NCBI RefSeq assembly: GCF_026151205.1
Contig: NC_087076.1
Location: 5,942,902-6,006,901, forward strand
Length of the DNA: 64,000 bases
Source of the DNA: Bolinopsis microptera
Lineage: Eukaryota; Ctenophora; Tentaculata; Lobata; Bolinopsidae
Reading direction: 5' to 3'
Both the position numbers and the translations under genes were made by a program. Shown piece after piece: positions 33,897 to 46,300 of this stretch; position 1 is the stretch's first letter, and each line of letters opens with the position of its first letter. The notes beneath the pieces were generated by a model. It saw nothing but the letters and a program-made list of their open reading frames with translations, was not told the DNA's origin and made no database searches.

Positions 33897-34735
33897 CATC
33901 TCACCCTTACTTTTCACGAAAACGTACTACCTTACTGCCTTAATCCAGTGAGCTGCATGATTAGACTTCTGACCCAACCCAGTTAAAGGCCTATAATTAC
34001 TCATTTTTCAATGACCGATATCTCGATTTTTAATAGGATTAGACTTAGAGCGTAAAACGAATGCTTCCCGGAATCAGCACAATGAAGAGAACAAGATCCT
34101 GTTGGATTTTCAATTATTCATCTCCCACCGGTAGTCCCTACGTTAATAGGTTAACTACAACGGCCAGCACAATTTTCTTCAGACAAATAGATATTGAGTT
34201 TCCTTCCCGACCTTCGATTGCTACAAAAATTGGTAAGCTTACTCATAGACTTACAAGGAAAGTGTCCGAAAAATTTAAAGCATATCCAACCATCAGAAAT
34301 TATGTTACAGCTAAAATCAGCGTATTTTGCCCCATTTTGATCACTATATCAACTCCGATATCCACCAAACTTTTCGGACAGTTGCGAAAGCCCTATTGGA
34401 AGGTCTTCGCCAATTTTCAGAATTATCTTATACAAGGAATCGAAGATATATCCAAATAATACGACAAAAATCAACGAATTTACTCAAATTACGCGACTTT
34501 TACAGCTATTTTTGCTCCAAAAGCCGCGCAGAATCAAATATGGCACCTAGGCGAAACTCACTAATCTTTCCAAAAAGGTATAACAAATTTGGTATTGTGA
34601 AAATTCTCACAGTCTCTAGAAAACAGTGGTACAAAAATTTTAAAATCCGAGCAAGTTTATTTTTATCGTGCACCCCCTAATGATAGCCATGTGTCTACGC
34701 GTACTATTACTGCGTGGACTGTCGCAAACCGACAT
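33897..34735. other. Unassigned stretch
   Basis: Frames of 132 and 117 codons overlap at 34061-34680 but show no recognisable motif or splice support. I see no gene here with confidence. Confidence 0.5.
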
Positions 34736-35084
34736 ATACAGAAGTTATGTGAATTGGTTCTTCACAACCGAACTGATCCATAACTCTTGTCATCCAATCC
34801 TCAGCTTTAAACATAATACTGTCGATCTCCGTGTCGTCCACAGCTGCCATGATGCAAGGCTAAGCCACAAGGTGAAAGGCACAATATCTCACCGTTAAAC
34901 AAAGCGAGATAAGAAAGCAGATAAGAGAGCAAATTAAACAAACGTATGCTATTAGTGTAGGGCTGAACTGAAAAACGTATGCTATTAGTGTAGGGCTGAA
35001 CTGAATGCTATTAGTGTAGGGCTGAACTGTATGCTATTAGTGTAGGGCTGAACTGTATGCTATTAGTGTAGGGCTGAACTGAAT
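34736..35084 (-). mobile_element. 5' fragment of the ORF1-only retroelement
   Basis: On the minus strand this matches the 5' part of the element at 19657-20999, from the promoter-like monomers through the conserved ATG to the codons for GCEEPIHIT, then stops. The 5' end carries about five tandem copies of a 27-bp monomer (GTATGCTATTAGTGTAGGGC plus TGAACTG) where the other copy has two. Only the front of the element is kept, the opposite of ordinary 5' truncation. Confidence 0.8.
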
Positions 35085-35376
35085 ATAAAAAGATGCTGTT
35101 CTTTAGGTGCATTATTGTGGTTCAGGTAAAATCGGTAAACTGGCTGGAGTGGGTTCGTAGTTTCCCAGCATAGCTATAGCTCAATAAAACTTTGAAGTGC
35201 CCAATGTCACTTCCTCTGTCTGTCTGCATGAAAGATGTCAATCTTCACTTGGATTTTTATGACATACGTTTTACACTATTGTGTCGTTTTATTTTTGTTG
35301 GCCTTGTTAAGGAAGCCCAACAAAGTACATTGGTAAAATAACTATTTTGTCTTTGCACTTATGAGAATTAACTTAC

Positions 35377-36313
35377 CATCTTTTATATGCCTTTAACCTA
35401 TGATAAATAGCACTGCCATTAACATCTCTGTTATTGAATTTATGGAACATAGCCAAACCAAACCAATCCACAGAATGATTAAATCCCATATCCTTGCATA
35501 TCAAATCTGCGATATGGTCTGTGATGCTCGAGACGGCGACTGTAATGATATCTGTTGTCATAACTGCGTCACGTGAAGAACAACAATATAACATTTTGAT
35601 TGTTTGTATTTCTTACTCCCACTTGAACAACTGGAAAAGCAGAATAAAAATGATTGTTAATTTATTCGTTGATTTTTGTAACCAGTTTTGTAACATGAGT
35701 GGTCTCTAGAACTCGGGCACAAATTACAAACTCAATTACTAATTTTAATATATTATGGTATATCTCCAGGTAGAAGGTAGTAGTCGCAACTATTTCTTGC
35801 ATCCATTGTAGTACCTTTAATTTATAAATAATTGTATAATTAATATATTATAATAAGTCAAGAAAATACCTCTGTGGATGTTCTAGCGACAACAATTCCA
35901 ACAGTGGCGTCACTAGGAAGTCCATTCCATCTGTATAATTCAAATTGAACTCTCTCTGTAAAAAACACGTTTTCAAGCTTGTCGTTAAAGTTCACGGCTT
36001 CAGTTTATAATTATATCATACTGGGGGCAAAAGTGGCATACTTTGCTGTCTTAATTTTGGCCTTACTCTACTATATCTGTTTGCCTCATATATTTATATA
36101 ATATCTTATTCAAACTTGCACATTTGTACTAAGCCATAAACTCACAAAGCCATGTCATCATAATCATAAAATTGTTCAAAATCATATGATACGGACCAAT
36201 TCATAATAATTGTAATTAATTTCAACTAGTATAATTAACTATGAATATGTCTTACCTGTTTCTTTAGTTCGATTAAGTAACCAATACGTTAGAATGAAAG
36301 CAAGTAGATTCAT
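35377..36313 (-). pseudogene. Signal peptide plus SRCR gene fragment, relative of the receptor genes
   Basis: Exon 1 (36313-36256) encodes a signal-peptide-like start, MNLLAFILTYWLLNRTKET, with donor GTAAGA, phase 1. Exon 2 (35955-35870) joins in phase and gives ERVQFELYRWNGLPSDATVG then IVVARTSTE, closely like the start of the SRCR in genes 1 and 2, with the same phase-1 start and phase-0 end as gene 2. A further frame (about 35560-35377) has IADLICKDMGFNHSVDW, the SRCR middle, but no acceptor that keeps the phase was found. No second half with the C-terminal cysteines is seen before the retroelement fragment at 35084. Probably a broken or short paralogue. Confidence 0.5.
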
Positions 36314-36424
36314 TGAACTGGAATGAAAGGAATTAGTATTAGTAAACTATTGTCTTTATATCCTGATATTAGACTGTATTGACTATTGAGTAATGAATTT
36401 GAGAAAAGTATAAACTTTAATTAC

Positions 36425-36432
36425 CTTTTATA
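36425..36432 (-). promoter_or_regulatory. Candidate TATA box for the SRCR fragment
   Basis: TATAAAAG on the minus strand, 112 bp upstream of the ATG of the signal-peptide exon. The position is plausible for a core promoter. Confidence 0.4.
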
Positions 36433-36605
36433 AAGTTACAAAGTTGCTGCTCCGTTGCGAGTGAGAACTGAGACATAACAGACCGTTATAACCAATTAAA
36501 GTTTAAACTGTTGGACTGGAGTATACTGACAGATGACCTTGGTTTTTGTGAACCAACTGAACGCTGAAAAAATCTTGAAGAAAATGTTCTGCAACAAGCA
36601 GGCTT

Positions 36606-36686
36606 GTCCGCCGTGGCTAAATGGATCGGCGGCGGCGTTTCACTAAAATTACACCGGCGGCGGCGGCGTACGCCGGCGTGAGCCGT
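36606..36686. repeat. CGG-rich low-complexity patch
   Basis: CGGCGGCGGCG runs in otherwise AT-rich DNA. No other feature is supported between 36433 and 37084. Confidence 0.6.
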
Positions 36687-37084
36687 GAAATCAAGGCCAA
36701 CTAAATTGAGGTCTATGAAATATGAATATGATCATGTACTTAATTTGGGTAATTTAGACTTAACTTCAACAAATGATGTTGGTTACTGCAAAGATCCAGT
36801 ATCAACCAATCAGTGCAGTAGTAGAAATTGGCACGTGACGGTGTCGGGTGTCACAGGCAATGCAGCACACAAACGTAACATGGATCAAAGTTCGGGCAGT
36901 CAACTCACTCAACTGTCAGCAATGTAATGCTCCTCTAGTTAGCTCCTCTACTTATACTGCAGCAGCGATGTGTTATTTTAGAAAATAGCAATGTTGCTAA
37001 ATATAAAATACGATAGAGTTATCTAGCTGTGTCTCTGAACTTATTTGTTAACTATCACTTTTATCGGTTACATTGTCCAAACTG

Positions 37085-37516
37085 CAGAGTTGAAAAATAC
37101 GTGAGATAATTTTTTAAATACGCCGTATTTTGCGTATTTTTGCTTAGAAATAAAATACGTCAAAAATACGTTAAAATACGTTTTTCTTGAAATTTATTTC
37201 AAAGACTAAAGTTATGTCATTCGTTTGCATTTTTTTCAGACACATTTCTATTTAACTTCGCTTCAACGCTTTAATGCTTTGGTATAGCACGTGCCCAGTA
37301 CTCTGAAGTCATATGCGAGGTGAAAAACGACAGAGCTACGCGAGTTTTGATAAAATCGTAAATTTATATAAAGCAATAGTACTTATTACTTTATTGGAGC
37401 TATCAATGGTACAATAACACTTATTACGTATTTTATTCAACGAAAATAAAATACGCCGTATTTAACGTATTTTTGATATTTTATAAAATTCGTAAAATAC
37501 GTATTTTTCAACTCTG
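37085..37516. mobile_element. hAT-like MITE (432 bp)
   Basis: Ends are CAGAGTTGAAAAATACG and its reverse complement, the CAGRG start typical of hAT elements. Subterminal AAAATACG/CGTATTTT repeats are dense at both ends. Flanks share GTCCAAA (left about 37075-37081, right 37517-37523), close to an 8-bp duplication but offset by three bases. No coding capacity. Confidence 0.75.
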
Positions 37517-39272
37517 GTCCAAAGAAGACGTCAAATTGTCTACCTTTTTGAATAGAGCTCCTATTTGACATGTCAGGGTCTTTGTAACTTGACAATAGTT
37601 GGTGCCACTATTCACTAAGTCTTGACGTTCCGATTTGTAAATTTTCGTGTGTTGCAAATTTTAGCTCCCCCCTAAATTGCGGCTCTCAATATAATTAGAG
37701 AGAGTGGTCTTGGAGAGAGCGACCTTTTCATAAAGTGTTAGACTTTCTGAGTAGTAGTCCCTTATTCCTTGGATGGAAACGATATAACAGCATACAAGCA
37801 AGGAAGCATAGCCGACATAAAAATGGCCCCACTACAACTTCACTTACAGACAGAGCGAAATCTGGTCACGTAAAGATCACTAAGTCCGCTCACGGTTTGG
37901 TGTCCCATTCTTTAAATCCTTCTACTATTTCTTTAATTGTGCTAAAGTTGTATTATGACTTACTTGTGTCTTCACCTCTATTTTTATCCACACTCTACCA
38001 TTCCCCTCAATTCTTTTTTTCTCTACAGCTGGTAACCCCTGCTCTTAACTTCTAAATCTAATTCTAATTTAGCTTTCAGTTTTTAGATACTTTTTTCTCA
38101 CAATGTTCGCTGTTCGCTGTAGTCGTCAGAGTCTTGTTTCCCACGCCTGTGCACGTCCTTAGTGTCACATTTTCGTGCACTACTTTGACGAGTTCTGCTA
38201 CTCAATTCACGCGGACGTCTCCTCAGAGGTTTAAGGCGTTGGTGCCTTATCCTCTTATCCTGTCTAGTGTTTGCCACACTCATAGAGCCTGGCAAACTCT
38301 AATCACAGGTTAGTCTGGCAGTGGCTCACACTCTGTTGATATCTCTTCTCATTATTGGAACATAAAATCGATCAAGGCAAAGATTAATATCATGTTTCTA
38401 TTAACACTGCCATTTCTGAACTTATTACCTTAACTTGAATAGCAGTTCGTCAGGTATGTTTTGAGGAGTTCCGTAAGCTAAGGAATTAGGCTCAGCTTTA
38501 AGAAAGTAACCTACATAACACAGTGCCGACTACCACTTGATTCGTTATGTAGCTTTTGTTCTCTGGAATCTTTTGTTTTTCTTCACAAAGTTCCCACTAG
38601 AAGCACCCTTCTTATGACATGAGCCTAATGAACAATAAATAGCCATTGGCCCTGGTCAATGGTAAGTTATATGATATTCCAATGAATCAAAAAAAGAAAA
38701 AGCTGAACTAATTAAGAATTTCTAAGATTTGTGATTACAACCTCGAGCAGGGTATCCTTATTAACAAATCCGTTTACAAGGCCTGGTAGTGCCGATTCCT
38801 AAAACTTTAAAAGATAGGTCATTGCACTTCTGCAGTTTAATTCCGATGTAGGGTAAGGACCATGGTTAACCTGAAGGGTGATTACATTAGGGCCAGGGTA
38901 GTTCCACAGCTCAGTATAATGAGCTGTATTAAGAATCATAAAACAAAATCGGCGCCAGACAATTTTACTGTTAATAAAGGGCAATTGCTAATTGGCTGTG
39001 TTAGATGATAAGACCCTTATATTTACCATGGTGTAAATTAGACGAAACAGAAGATAAGAAGCTCGTTCGAAATGTAGCACCTACTTTGGCTAATCCACGG
39101 CTAACGATCACATTCAATTTATACACATCCTTTTTCGTCGGCTAAATCTTTCCTTGTTAATCGAATTACCCCTCAACCCCTGAGAATTTTTCACGTGGTT
39201 TGTTTCTATTCTCACAGGGCTAAATCTTGGAACCATCCCAACCACTGCCATAAGTGGGATTTTCAGTCAGTT
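37517..39272. other. Intergenic and 5' region of the peptidase gene
   Basis: No supported gene. A 106-codon frame at 37735-38055 has no protein character. An acceptor-like TTCTATTCTCACAG ends at 39219, so an upstream non-coding exon of the peptidase gene may exist. Confidence 0.5.
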
Positions 39273-42200
39273 ATGTTAGATCAGATAAAGTACTTGTTGA
39301 CACCCAAGCGGTTAGCATTAATCGTGGGTGGTTGTGCGGCTGCTGTTGTTTTGATTGTTGTCATAGCAGTCGTTTCAAGGAGTAAGTGTTTTAAATTGTT
39401 TTTAACTTAAATCTTTAAATTAATTAACTAAATAATTTCCGTGTTATCGTTATTATATTTTTGTTTTGGAGCAACTTATTCGATTTAAAAAAGCAAATCG
39501 CGAATGCAATAATCTTACGTGAAAAATAACAATTCCACCTGCATTTCAGAAAGTGGCCCAGAAAAGGATGAGGCAGTGCCAGTACCTGTAGTGGACAAGA
39601 TTGTGGCTCATATCAACAATGAAAATATCCGAGAGAATATCAAGTAAGAGTTGACACACACGATAAAGAGATAACAACAGTTATATTTGGTTATCTGACT
39701 AATCAAAAGATCAATATTGTAACTACTCGAAACATGATTTTGAGAAACCCGCTACTTTACTATCAATTAAATTAACATCACTAATTATCTTTATCAACCA
39801 TCATGTAATTAACACAGGCTTAACGTAATCAACATAGAAAGCAATTTAACATTTAATTGAGTAATTTAACATTTAATTGAGTAATTTAACATTTAATTGA
39901 GTAATTAAACATTTTGTCAGGTATTTCGCCGCCGAACCACACCCGGCTGGAGGAAAAAGGAACTTGGAACTTGGAGCAGAGGTGTTGAGACGATGGAAGA
40001 GCTATGGGTTTGACAAAGTTTTCAATAATGACTACGAGGTCTTATTGTCCCTTCCTACCGAAGAGAGGTTAATTAATTAAAAGTATGATAAAGTTTCGGT
40101 AGAACACAGTAACTGTTGGTTTGGTTGTTTTTCAGAAATGTTTAATTTACCAAAAATAATCATAAAATAGATTGGCTTTATCATAACAATTATAAATGTT
40201 ACTATTGAACTCCAAACGTTTTCAGCTACATCAAATACAGCGGAATTGTACAGTACAAACCTAAAAACAATGAAGACAGCAATATCATACCACCGTTCAA
40301 TGCATTTTCTAAAAATGCAAAAGTATCAGGGAAAGCTGTGTACGTCAATTATGGTAGAGTTGAAGATTTAGAGGAACTTGTTAAGTTAAAAGTGGATCTA
40401 GTCGGAAAAATTGCTCTCTGCAGATATGGAAAGATATTTAGGGGAAGCAAGGTCAGTATAATAAAAGCATGATATTTATATAATATGTTATATTTTATAT
40501 AATACAGTAGTATAGGTAGTATAAGGGCGACGGTCGTGCTTGCCAGCACTGTGATGGGTGTATAAATAGATATGAACCCTTTTTAAAGCAAAAAATAGTG
40601 TTGCAGAATTATGTAACGAACAGTACTGGAGTAACATGTAATAATGATTGATATGAACTAACAAATAAGTGACTGGATAACACGAACATGGTGTTGTCAT
40701 ATGATAAAACTGTAAGACTGAAGTTTAAAAGTTGTGAGTGATATTGTTGTTCTAAAGCAACGCTAAAATTTTGAGTTATAATTTGGTTGTGTTACTAGAT
40801 CTTGACCGGGGTCTGTCTCTATCGTAGTAGTTCCATTATGATGTCTGGTAGAATTCCTTCATTATTTGTCGACATCTCATCTCCATCCAATGATACTATC
40901 TAAAGATGACTCAGATTACAGTTGTGTTCTATACCGAGTACGAGTACTCATTAAACTTGATTTTTAAAGGAAATACATGACGGAGGCATAGGGCCAGGGG
41001 CACACCTCACCATTCTTTTGATCTCTTGTAAGCTAGTAGAAACTAAAAATTGTGACGATCCTTAGTAGAAACTGTGATTTGCTGGCCCCGATTTATCGCA
41101 AGCCCTGATTTACAACGGCCAATTCTTTTCACAAAATATATGACAGTGAAAGGTTCAAGGTCTTGGATCAAGCAAAATTGAACTTTCCTGAAGAATACTG
41201 TTGAATCATGGTCTAACGTTATGAATGTTGGAGCTCAATGAACTGTCCATGGATAACAGTAATGTAAATATCCCGTACTATATATATACCATGTTGCCCG
41301 CTTTGATTGTAGTTATATTACTAAATAATTAACACAATTTAAAGTAAATAATCTCTATTTTCAGGCGCAAAATGCCTTCGACAAAGGTATGATAGGCATG
41401 ATTCTCTACAGCGATCCTTCAGACTCTGGATCAGATAGAGGCGATGTAAGTTTATAGTATATGTAGTATATAATGTAGTAGTATAATGGTAACGATGTAA
41501 GTTCTCTAAAATACAATATGAGGAAACATTGAAAAGTATATTGAATGCAGTGTCTCCAAGTATCGATATATCAGTTTGCAAAGCATACATTGAACCCTTT
41601 TCGACAGTGACAGAGTAAATCTTACTAGGTTTACCCAGACGGTATGTGTCACTTAACCCATTGACAGAGTAAATCTCACTAGGTTTACCCAGACGGTATG
41701 TGTCACTTAACCCATTGACAGAGTAAATCTCACTAGGTTTACCCAGACGGTATGTGGCTTCCAGACACGGGAGTACAAAGGGGTAATGTCAAGTCTATCA
41801 AGGGAGACATTTCAACCTTCATGTTCCCATCATACGGTTCGTTTTAGAGTTAGTTTTTAGTTTTGTTTGCTCTTATTTCCTTTCTTCTGATAGTGATATA
41901 TAGCTTTAGATCAGTTGGCCATCTGGTGATAATATCTTACTTTGAAATACATCGAACTACCAAATATAAACCTGAATGTTTCAGAGGGTGGGTATCATTC
42001 GAGCGAAGAGGAGTTAGCTAAAATTGCTCCAAAGATTCCAGTCATTCCTATTCCTTACAATGATATCAAGCCAATCCATGCCCTGATTGAAGCAGATAGC
42101 CCATCTACTCCAGAAGGATGGGGTAACTACAAAATAGGACCATCAAATGGGGAGATTGAACTGAATGTCAAAACAAATGACACTCTTGCTCTCTGTAGAA

Positions 42201-43345
42201 ATATAATAGGAGTCATCGATGGAGCGGTGGAACCCGACCGGTATGTTCTTGTGGGAGTACACAGAGACGCATGGATTCATGGAGCAGTAGATCCTGTAAG
42301 TGGGATGTCTACAATCCTCGAAATTTCTAGAGCATTTGGGGAGCAACTGAAGACAGGATGGCGGCCAAGAAGGACAATTATATTTGCAAGTTGGGATGCT
42401 GAGGAACCAGGAATTATGGGCTCATATGAATTTGCTGAAGACTTCATGACAGGTCTAAAGCATAAGGCAGTAGCATATATCAACATGGATTCTGCTGCAG
42501 GTGGCACACAAATGATTAGAATGAAATCGACACCAAACCTCATCAGTCTTCTCTATGATGCCGCAAAAAAGACAGATTCACCTAAGGCGCCATATAAGAC
42601 CATGTATGATTTCTGGATAGGCACAGAAAAGGAATACAATGACATTGATTACCACCTACCCCCAGTACAGCTGATTGGATCTGGCAGTGACTATACTGCT
42701 TTCCTCAATGAAATAGGAGTATCATGTATTGATTTTGCATACAAGAGTAACTATGGCACATACCCTGTGTATCACACCCAATATGATACATACAAATGGC
42801 TCAGCACCTTTGGGGATACAGATTTTACTTACCATAAGTATTTAGGAGACATGGCTGCAAGGACAATTTTTTCTCTAGCCAATGATGAGATATTGCCCTT
42901 TTCGTCTGTGGACTATGCAAAGAAAATTCAAGAGTTAACATTATCTCTAATCGGAAAAAACACAGATAAATTAGCCCTCAATTTTACTGGTATGAAGATT
43001 CTGGCACAAGAATTTGTTGATGCTGCAAAAGAATTCCAGGATCACGTTGCCAGTTACTCTAACACAACTGATGAAAGTGGTTTAAAGCTCAGAAACATCA
43101 ATGACAAACTGATGCTGATGGACAGACAATTCATTCACGAGCAAGGACTGCCTGGCCGACCTTCATTCAGGCATCTTATATTCGCTCCAAGCTCTACAGA
43201 TACTTATGCTGGATCTGCTTTTCCGGGGATAGGAGATGAGATGAAGAAGGGGAAAAAAGGATCAACGCAAAAGCAAATAGGACTGGTAACAACTAAACTA
43301 GAAGCTGTTACAAGATCAATTGACTCTGAAGTGAGCTTCCTTTAA
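39273..43345 (+). CDS. Glutamate carboxypeptidase II-like (NAALADase family M28) membrane peptidase
   Basis: Seven exons: 39273-39381, 39550-39643, 39921-40067, 40226-40451, 41365-41445, 41737-41836, 41985-43345. All are GT-AG and in phase, giving 705 codons plus stop (human GCPII is 750). The start MLDQIKYLL is followed by one hydrophobic segment (residues ~13-34), a type II membrane anchor. Then come the protease-associated part (VYVNYGR, GKIALCRYGKIFRGSK, ILYSDPSD, DGMWLPDTGVQRGN) and the catalytic core. Zinc ligands and catalytic base are kept: the H of VHRDAW, D of AVDPVSG, EE of SWDAEEPG, D of INMDSA, H of YPVYHTQYDT. It should be an active ectopeptidase removing C-terminal glutamate from peptides or folates; substrate inferred. 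The dimerisation domain ends the protein. The last 13 codons lie in the first unit of the 3' minisatellite. Confidence 0.93.
39842..39912. repeat. 20-bp tandem repeat in intron 2
   Basis: About three and a half copies of AATTTAACATTTAATTGAGT immediately before the acceptor of exon 3 (CAG at 39918-39920). The AT-rich run may serve as part of the pyrimidine/branch region. Confidence 0.85.
41608..41756 (+). repeat. 54-bp tandem triplication covering the exon 6 splice acceptor
   Basis: Three units of TGACAGAGTAAATCTCACTAG/GTTTACCCAGACGGTATGT. Each has the acceptor CTAG (ending at 41628, 41682 and 41736) and the first 13 exon bases. Only the third runs into the full exon (codons for DGMWLPD). In the first two copies those bases are followed by GTATGT, a good donor. 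Confidence 0.9.
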
Positions 43346-46300
43346 ATCTAATGTTTCTGTTACAAGATCAATTGACTCTGAAGTGAACTTCCTTTAAATC
43401 TAATGTTTCTGTTACAAGATCAATTGAATCTGGAGTGAGCTTCCTTTAAATCTAATGTTTCTGTTACAAGATCAATTGACTTTGAAGTGTGCTTCCTTTA
43501 AATCTAATGTTTCTGTTACAAGATCAATTGACTCTGAAGTGTGCTTCCTTTAAATCTAATGTTTCTGTTGCAAGATCAATTGACTCTGGAGTGAGCTTCC
43601 TTTAAATCTAATGTTTCTGTTACAAGATCAATTAACTCTGAAGTGAGCTTCCTTTAAATCTAATGTTTCTGTTACAAGATCAATTGACTCTGAAGTGAGC
43701 TTCCTTTAAATTTAATGTTTCTGTTACAAGACCAATTAACTCTGAAGTGAGCTTCCTTTAAATTTAATGTTTCTGTTAAAAGATCAATTGACTCTGAAGT
43801 GAGCTTCCTTTAAATCTAATGTTTCTGTTGCAAGATCAATTGACTCTGAAGTGAGCTTCCTTTAAATCTAATGTTTCTGTTACAAGATCAATTGACTCTG
43901 AAGTGTGCTTCCTTTAAATCTAATGTTTCTGTTGCAAGATCAATTGACTCTGGAGTGAGCTTCCTTTAAATCTAATGTTTCTGTTACAAGATCAATTAAC
44001 TCTGAAGTGAGCTTCCTTTAAATCTAATGTTTATATTACAAGATCAATTGACTCTGGAGTGAGCTTCCTTTAAATCTAATGTTTCTGTTACAAGATCAAT
44101 TGACTCTGAAGTGAGCTTCCTTTAAATTTAATGTTTCTGTTACAAGATCAATTGACTCTGAAGTGAGCTTCCTTTAAATTTAATGTTTCTGTTACAAGAT
44201 CAATTGACTCTGAAGTGAGCTTCCTTTAAATCTAATGTTTCTGTTACAAGATCAATTGACTCTGAAGTGAGCTTCCTTTAAATCTAATGTTTCTGTTACA
44301 AGATCAATTGACTCTGAAGTGAGCTTCCTTTAAATCTAATGTTTCTGTTGCAAGATCAATTGACTCTGAAGTGAGCTTCCTTTAAATCTAATGTTTCTGT
44401 TGCAAGATCAATTGACTCTGAAGTGAGCTTCCTTTAAATCTAATGTTTCTGTTACAAGATCAATTGACTCTGAAGTGAGCTTCCTTTAAATCTAATGTTT
44501 CTGTTGCAAGATCAATTTACTCTGAAGTGAGCTTCCTTTAAATCTAATGTTTCTGTTGCAAGATCAATTGACTCTGAAGTGAGCTTCTTTTAAATCTGAT
44601 GTTTCTGTTACAAGATTAATTGACTCTGAAGTGAGCTTCCTTTAAATCTAACGTTTCTGTTACAAGATCAATTGACTCTGAAGTGAGCTTCCTTTAAATT
44701 TAATGTTTCTGTTACAAGATCAATTGACTCTGAAGTGAGCTTCCTTTAAATCTAATGTTTCTGTTGCAAGATCAATTGACTCTGAAGTGAGCTTCCTTTA
44801 AATCTAATGTTTCTGTTGCAAGATCAATTGACTCTGAAGTGAGCTTCCTTTAAATCTGATGTTTCTGTTACAAGATTAATTGACTCTGAAGTGAGCTTCC
44901 TTTAAATCTACTGTTTTTGTTGCAAGATCAATTGACTCTGAAGTGAGCTTCCTTTAAATCTGATGTTTCTGTTACAAGATTAATTGACTCTGAAGTGAGC
45001 TTCCTTTAAATCTACTGTTTTTTTTGCAAGATCAATTGACTCTGAAGTGAGCTTCCTTTAAATCGAATGTTTCTGTTACAAGATCAATTAACTCTGATGT
45101 GAGCTTCCTTTAAATCTAATGTTTCTGTTACAAGATCAATTGACTCTGAAGTGAGCTTCCTTTAAATCTAATGTTTCTGTTACAAGACCAATTAACTCTG
45201 AAGTGAGCTTCCTTTAAATTTAATGTTTCTGTTACAAGATCAATTGACTCTGAAGTGAGCTTCCTTTAAATTTAATGTTTCTGTTACAAGATCAATTGAC
45301 TCTGAAGTGAGCTTCCTTTAAATCTAATGTTTCTCTTACAAGATCAATTGACTCTGAAGTGTGCTTCCTTTAAATCTAATGTTTCTGTTGCAAGATCAAT
45401 TGACTCTGGAGTGAGCTTCCTTTAAATCTAATGTTTCTGTTACAAGATCAATTAACTCTGAAGTGAGCTTCCTTTAAATCTAATGTTTCTATTACAAGAT
45501 CAATTGACTCTGGAGTGAGCTTCCTTTAAATCTAATGTTTCTGTTACAAGATCAATTGACTCTGAAGTGAGCTTCCTTTAAATTTAATGTTTCTGTTACA
45601 AGATCAATTGACTCTGAAGTGAGCTTCCTTTAAATTTAATGTTTCTGTTACAAGATCAATTGACTCTGAAGTGAGCTTCCTTTAAATCTAATGTTTCTGT
45701 TACAAGATCAATTGACTCTGAAGTGAGCTTCCTTTAAATCTAATGTTTCTGTTACAAGATCAATTGACTCTGAAGTGAGCTTCCTTTAAATCTAATGTTT
45801 CTGTTGCAAGATCAATTGACTCTGAAGTGAGCTTCCTTTAAATCTAATGTTTCTGTTGCAAGATCAATTGACTCTGAAGTGAGCTTCCTTTAAATCTAAT
45901 GTTTCTGTTACAAGATCAATTGACTCTGAAGTGAGCTTCCTTTAAATCTAATGTTTCTGTTGCAAGATCAATTTACTCTGAAGTGAGCTTCCTTTAAATC
46001 TAATGTTTCTGTTGCAAGATCAATTGACTCTGAAGTGAGCTTCCTTTAAATCTGATGTTTCTGTTACAAGATTAATTGACTCTGAAGTGAGCTTCCTTTA
46101 AATCTAACGTTTCTGTTACAAGATCAATTGACTCTGAAGTGAGCTTCCTTTAAATTTAATGTTTCTGTTACAAGATCAATTGACTCTGAAGTGAGCTTCC
46201 TTTAAATCTAATGTTTCTGTTGCAAGATCAATTGACTCTGAAGTGAGCTACCTTTAAATCTAATGTTTCTGTTGCAAGATCAATTGACTCTGAAGTGAGC

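Noticed and set aside
34061-34680. Frames of 132 and 117 codons
   Set aside because: They overlap each other in different frames, lack motifs and have composition like surrounding non-coding DNA.
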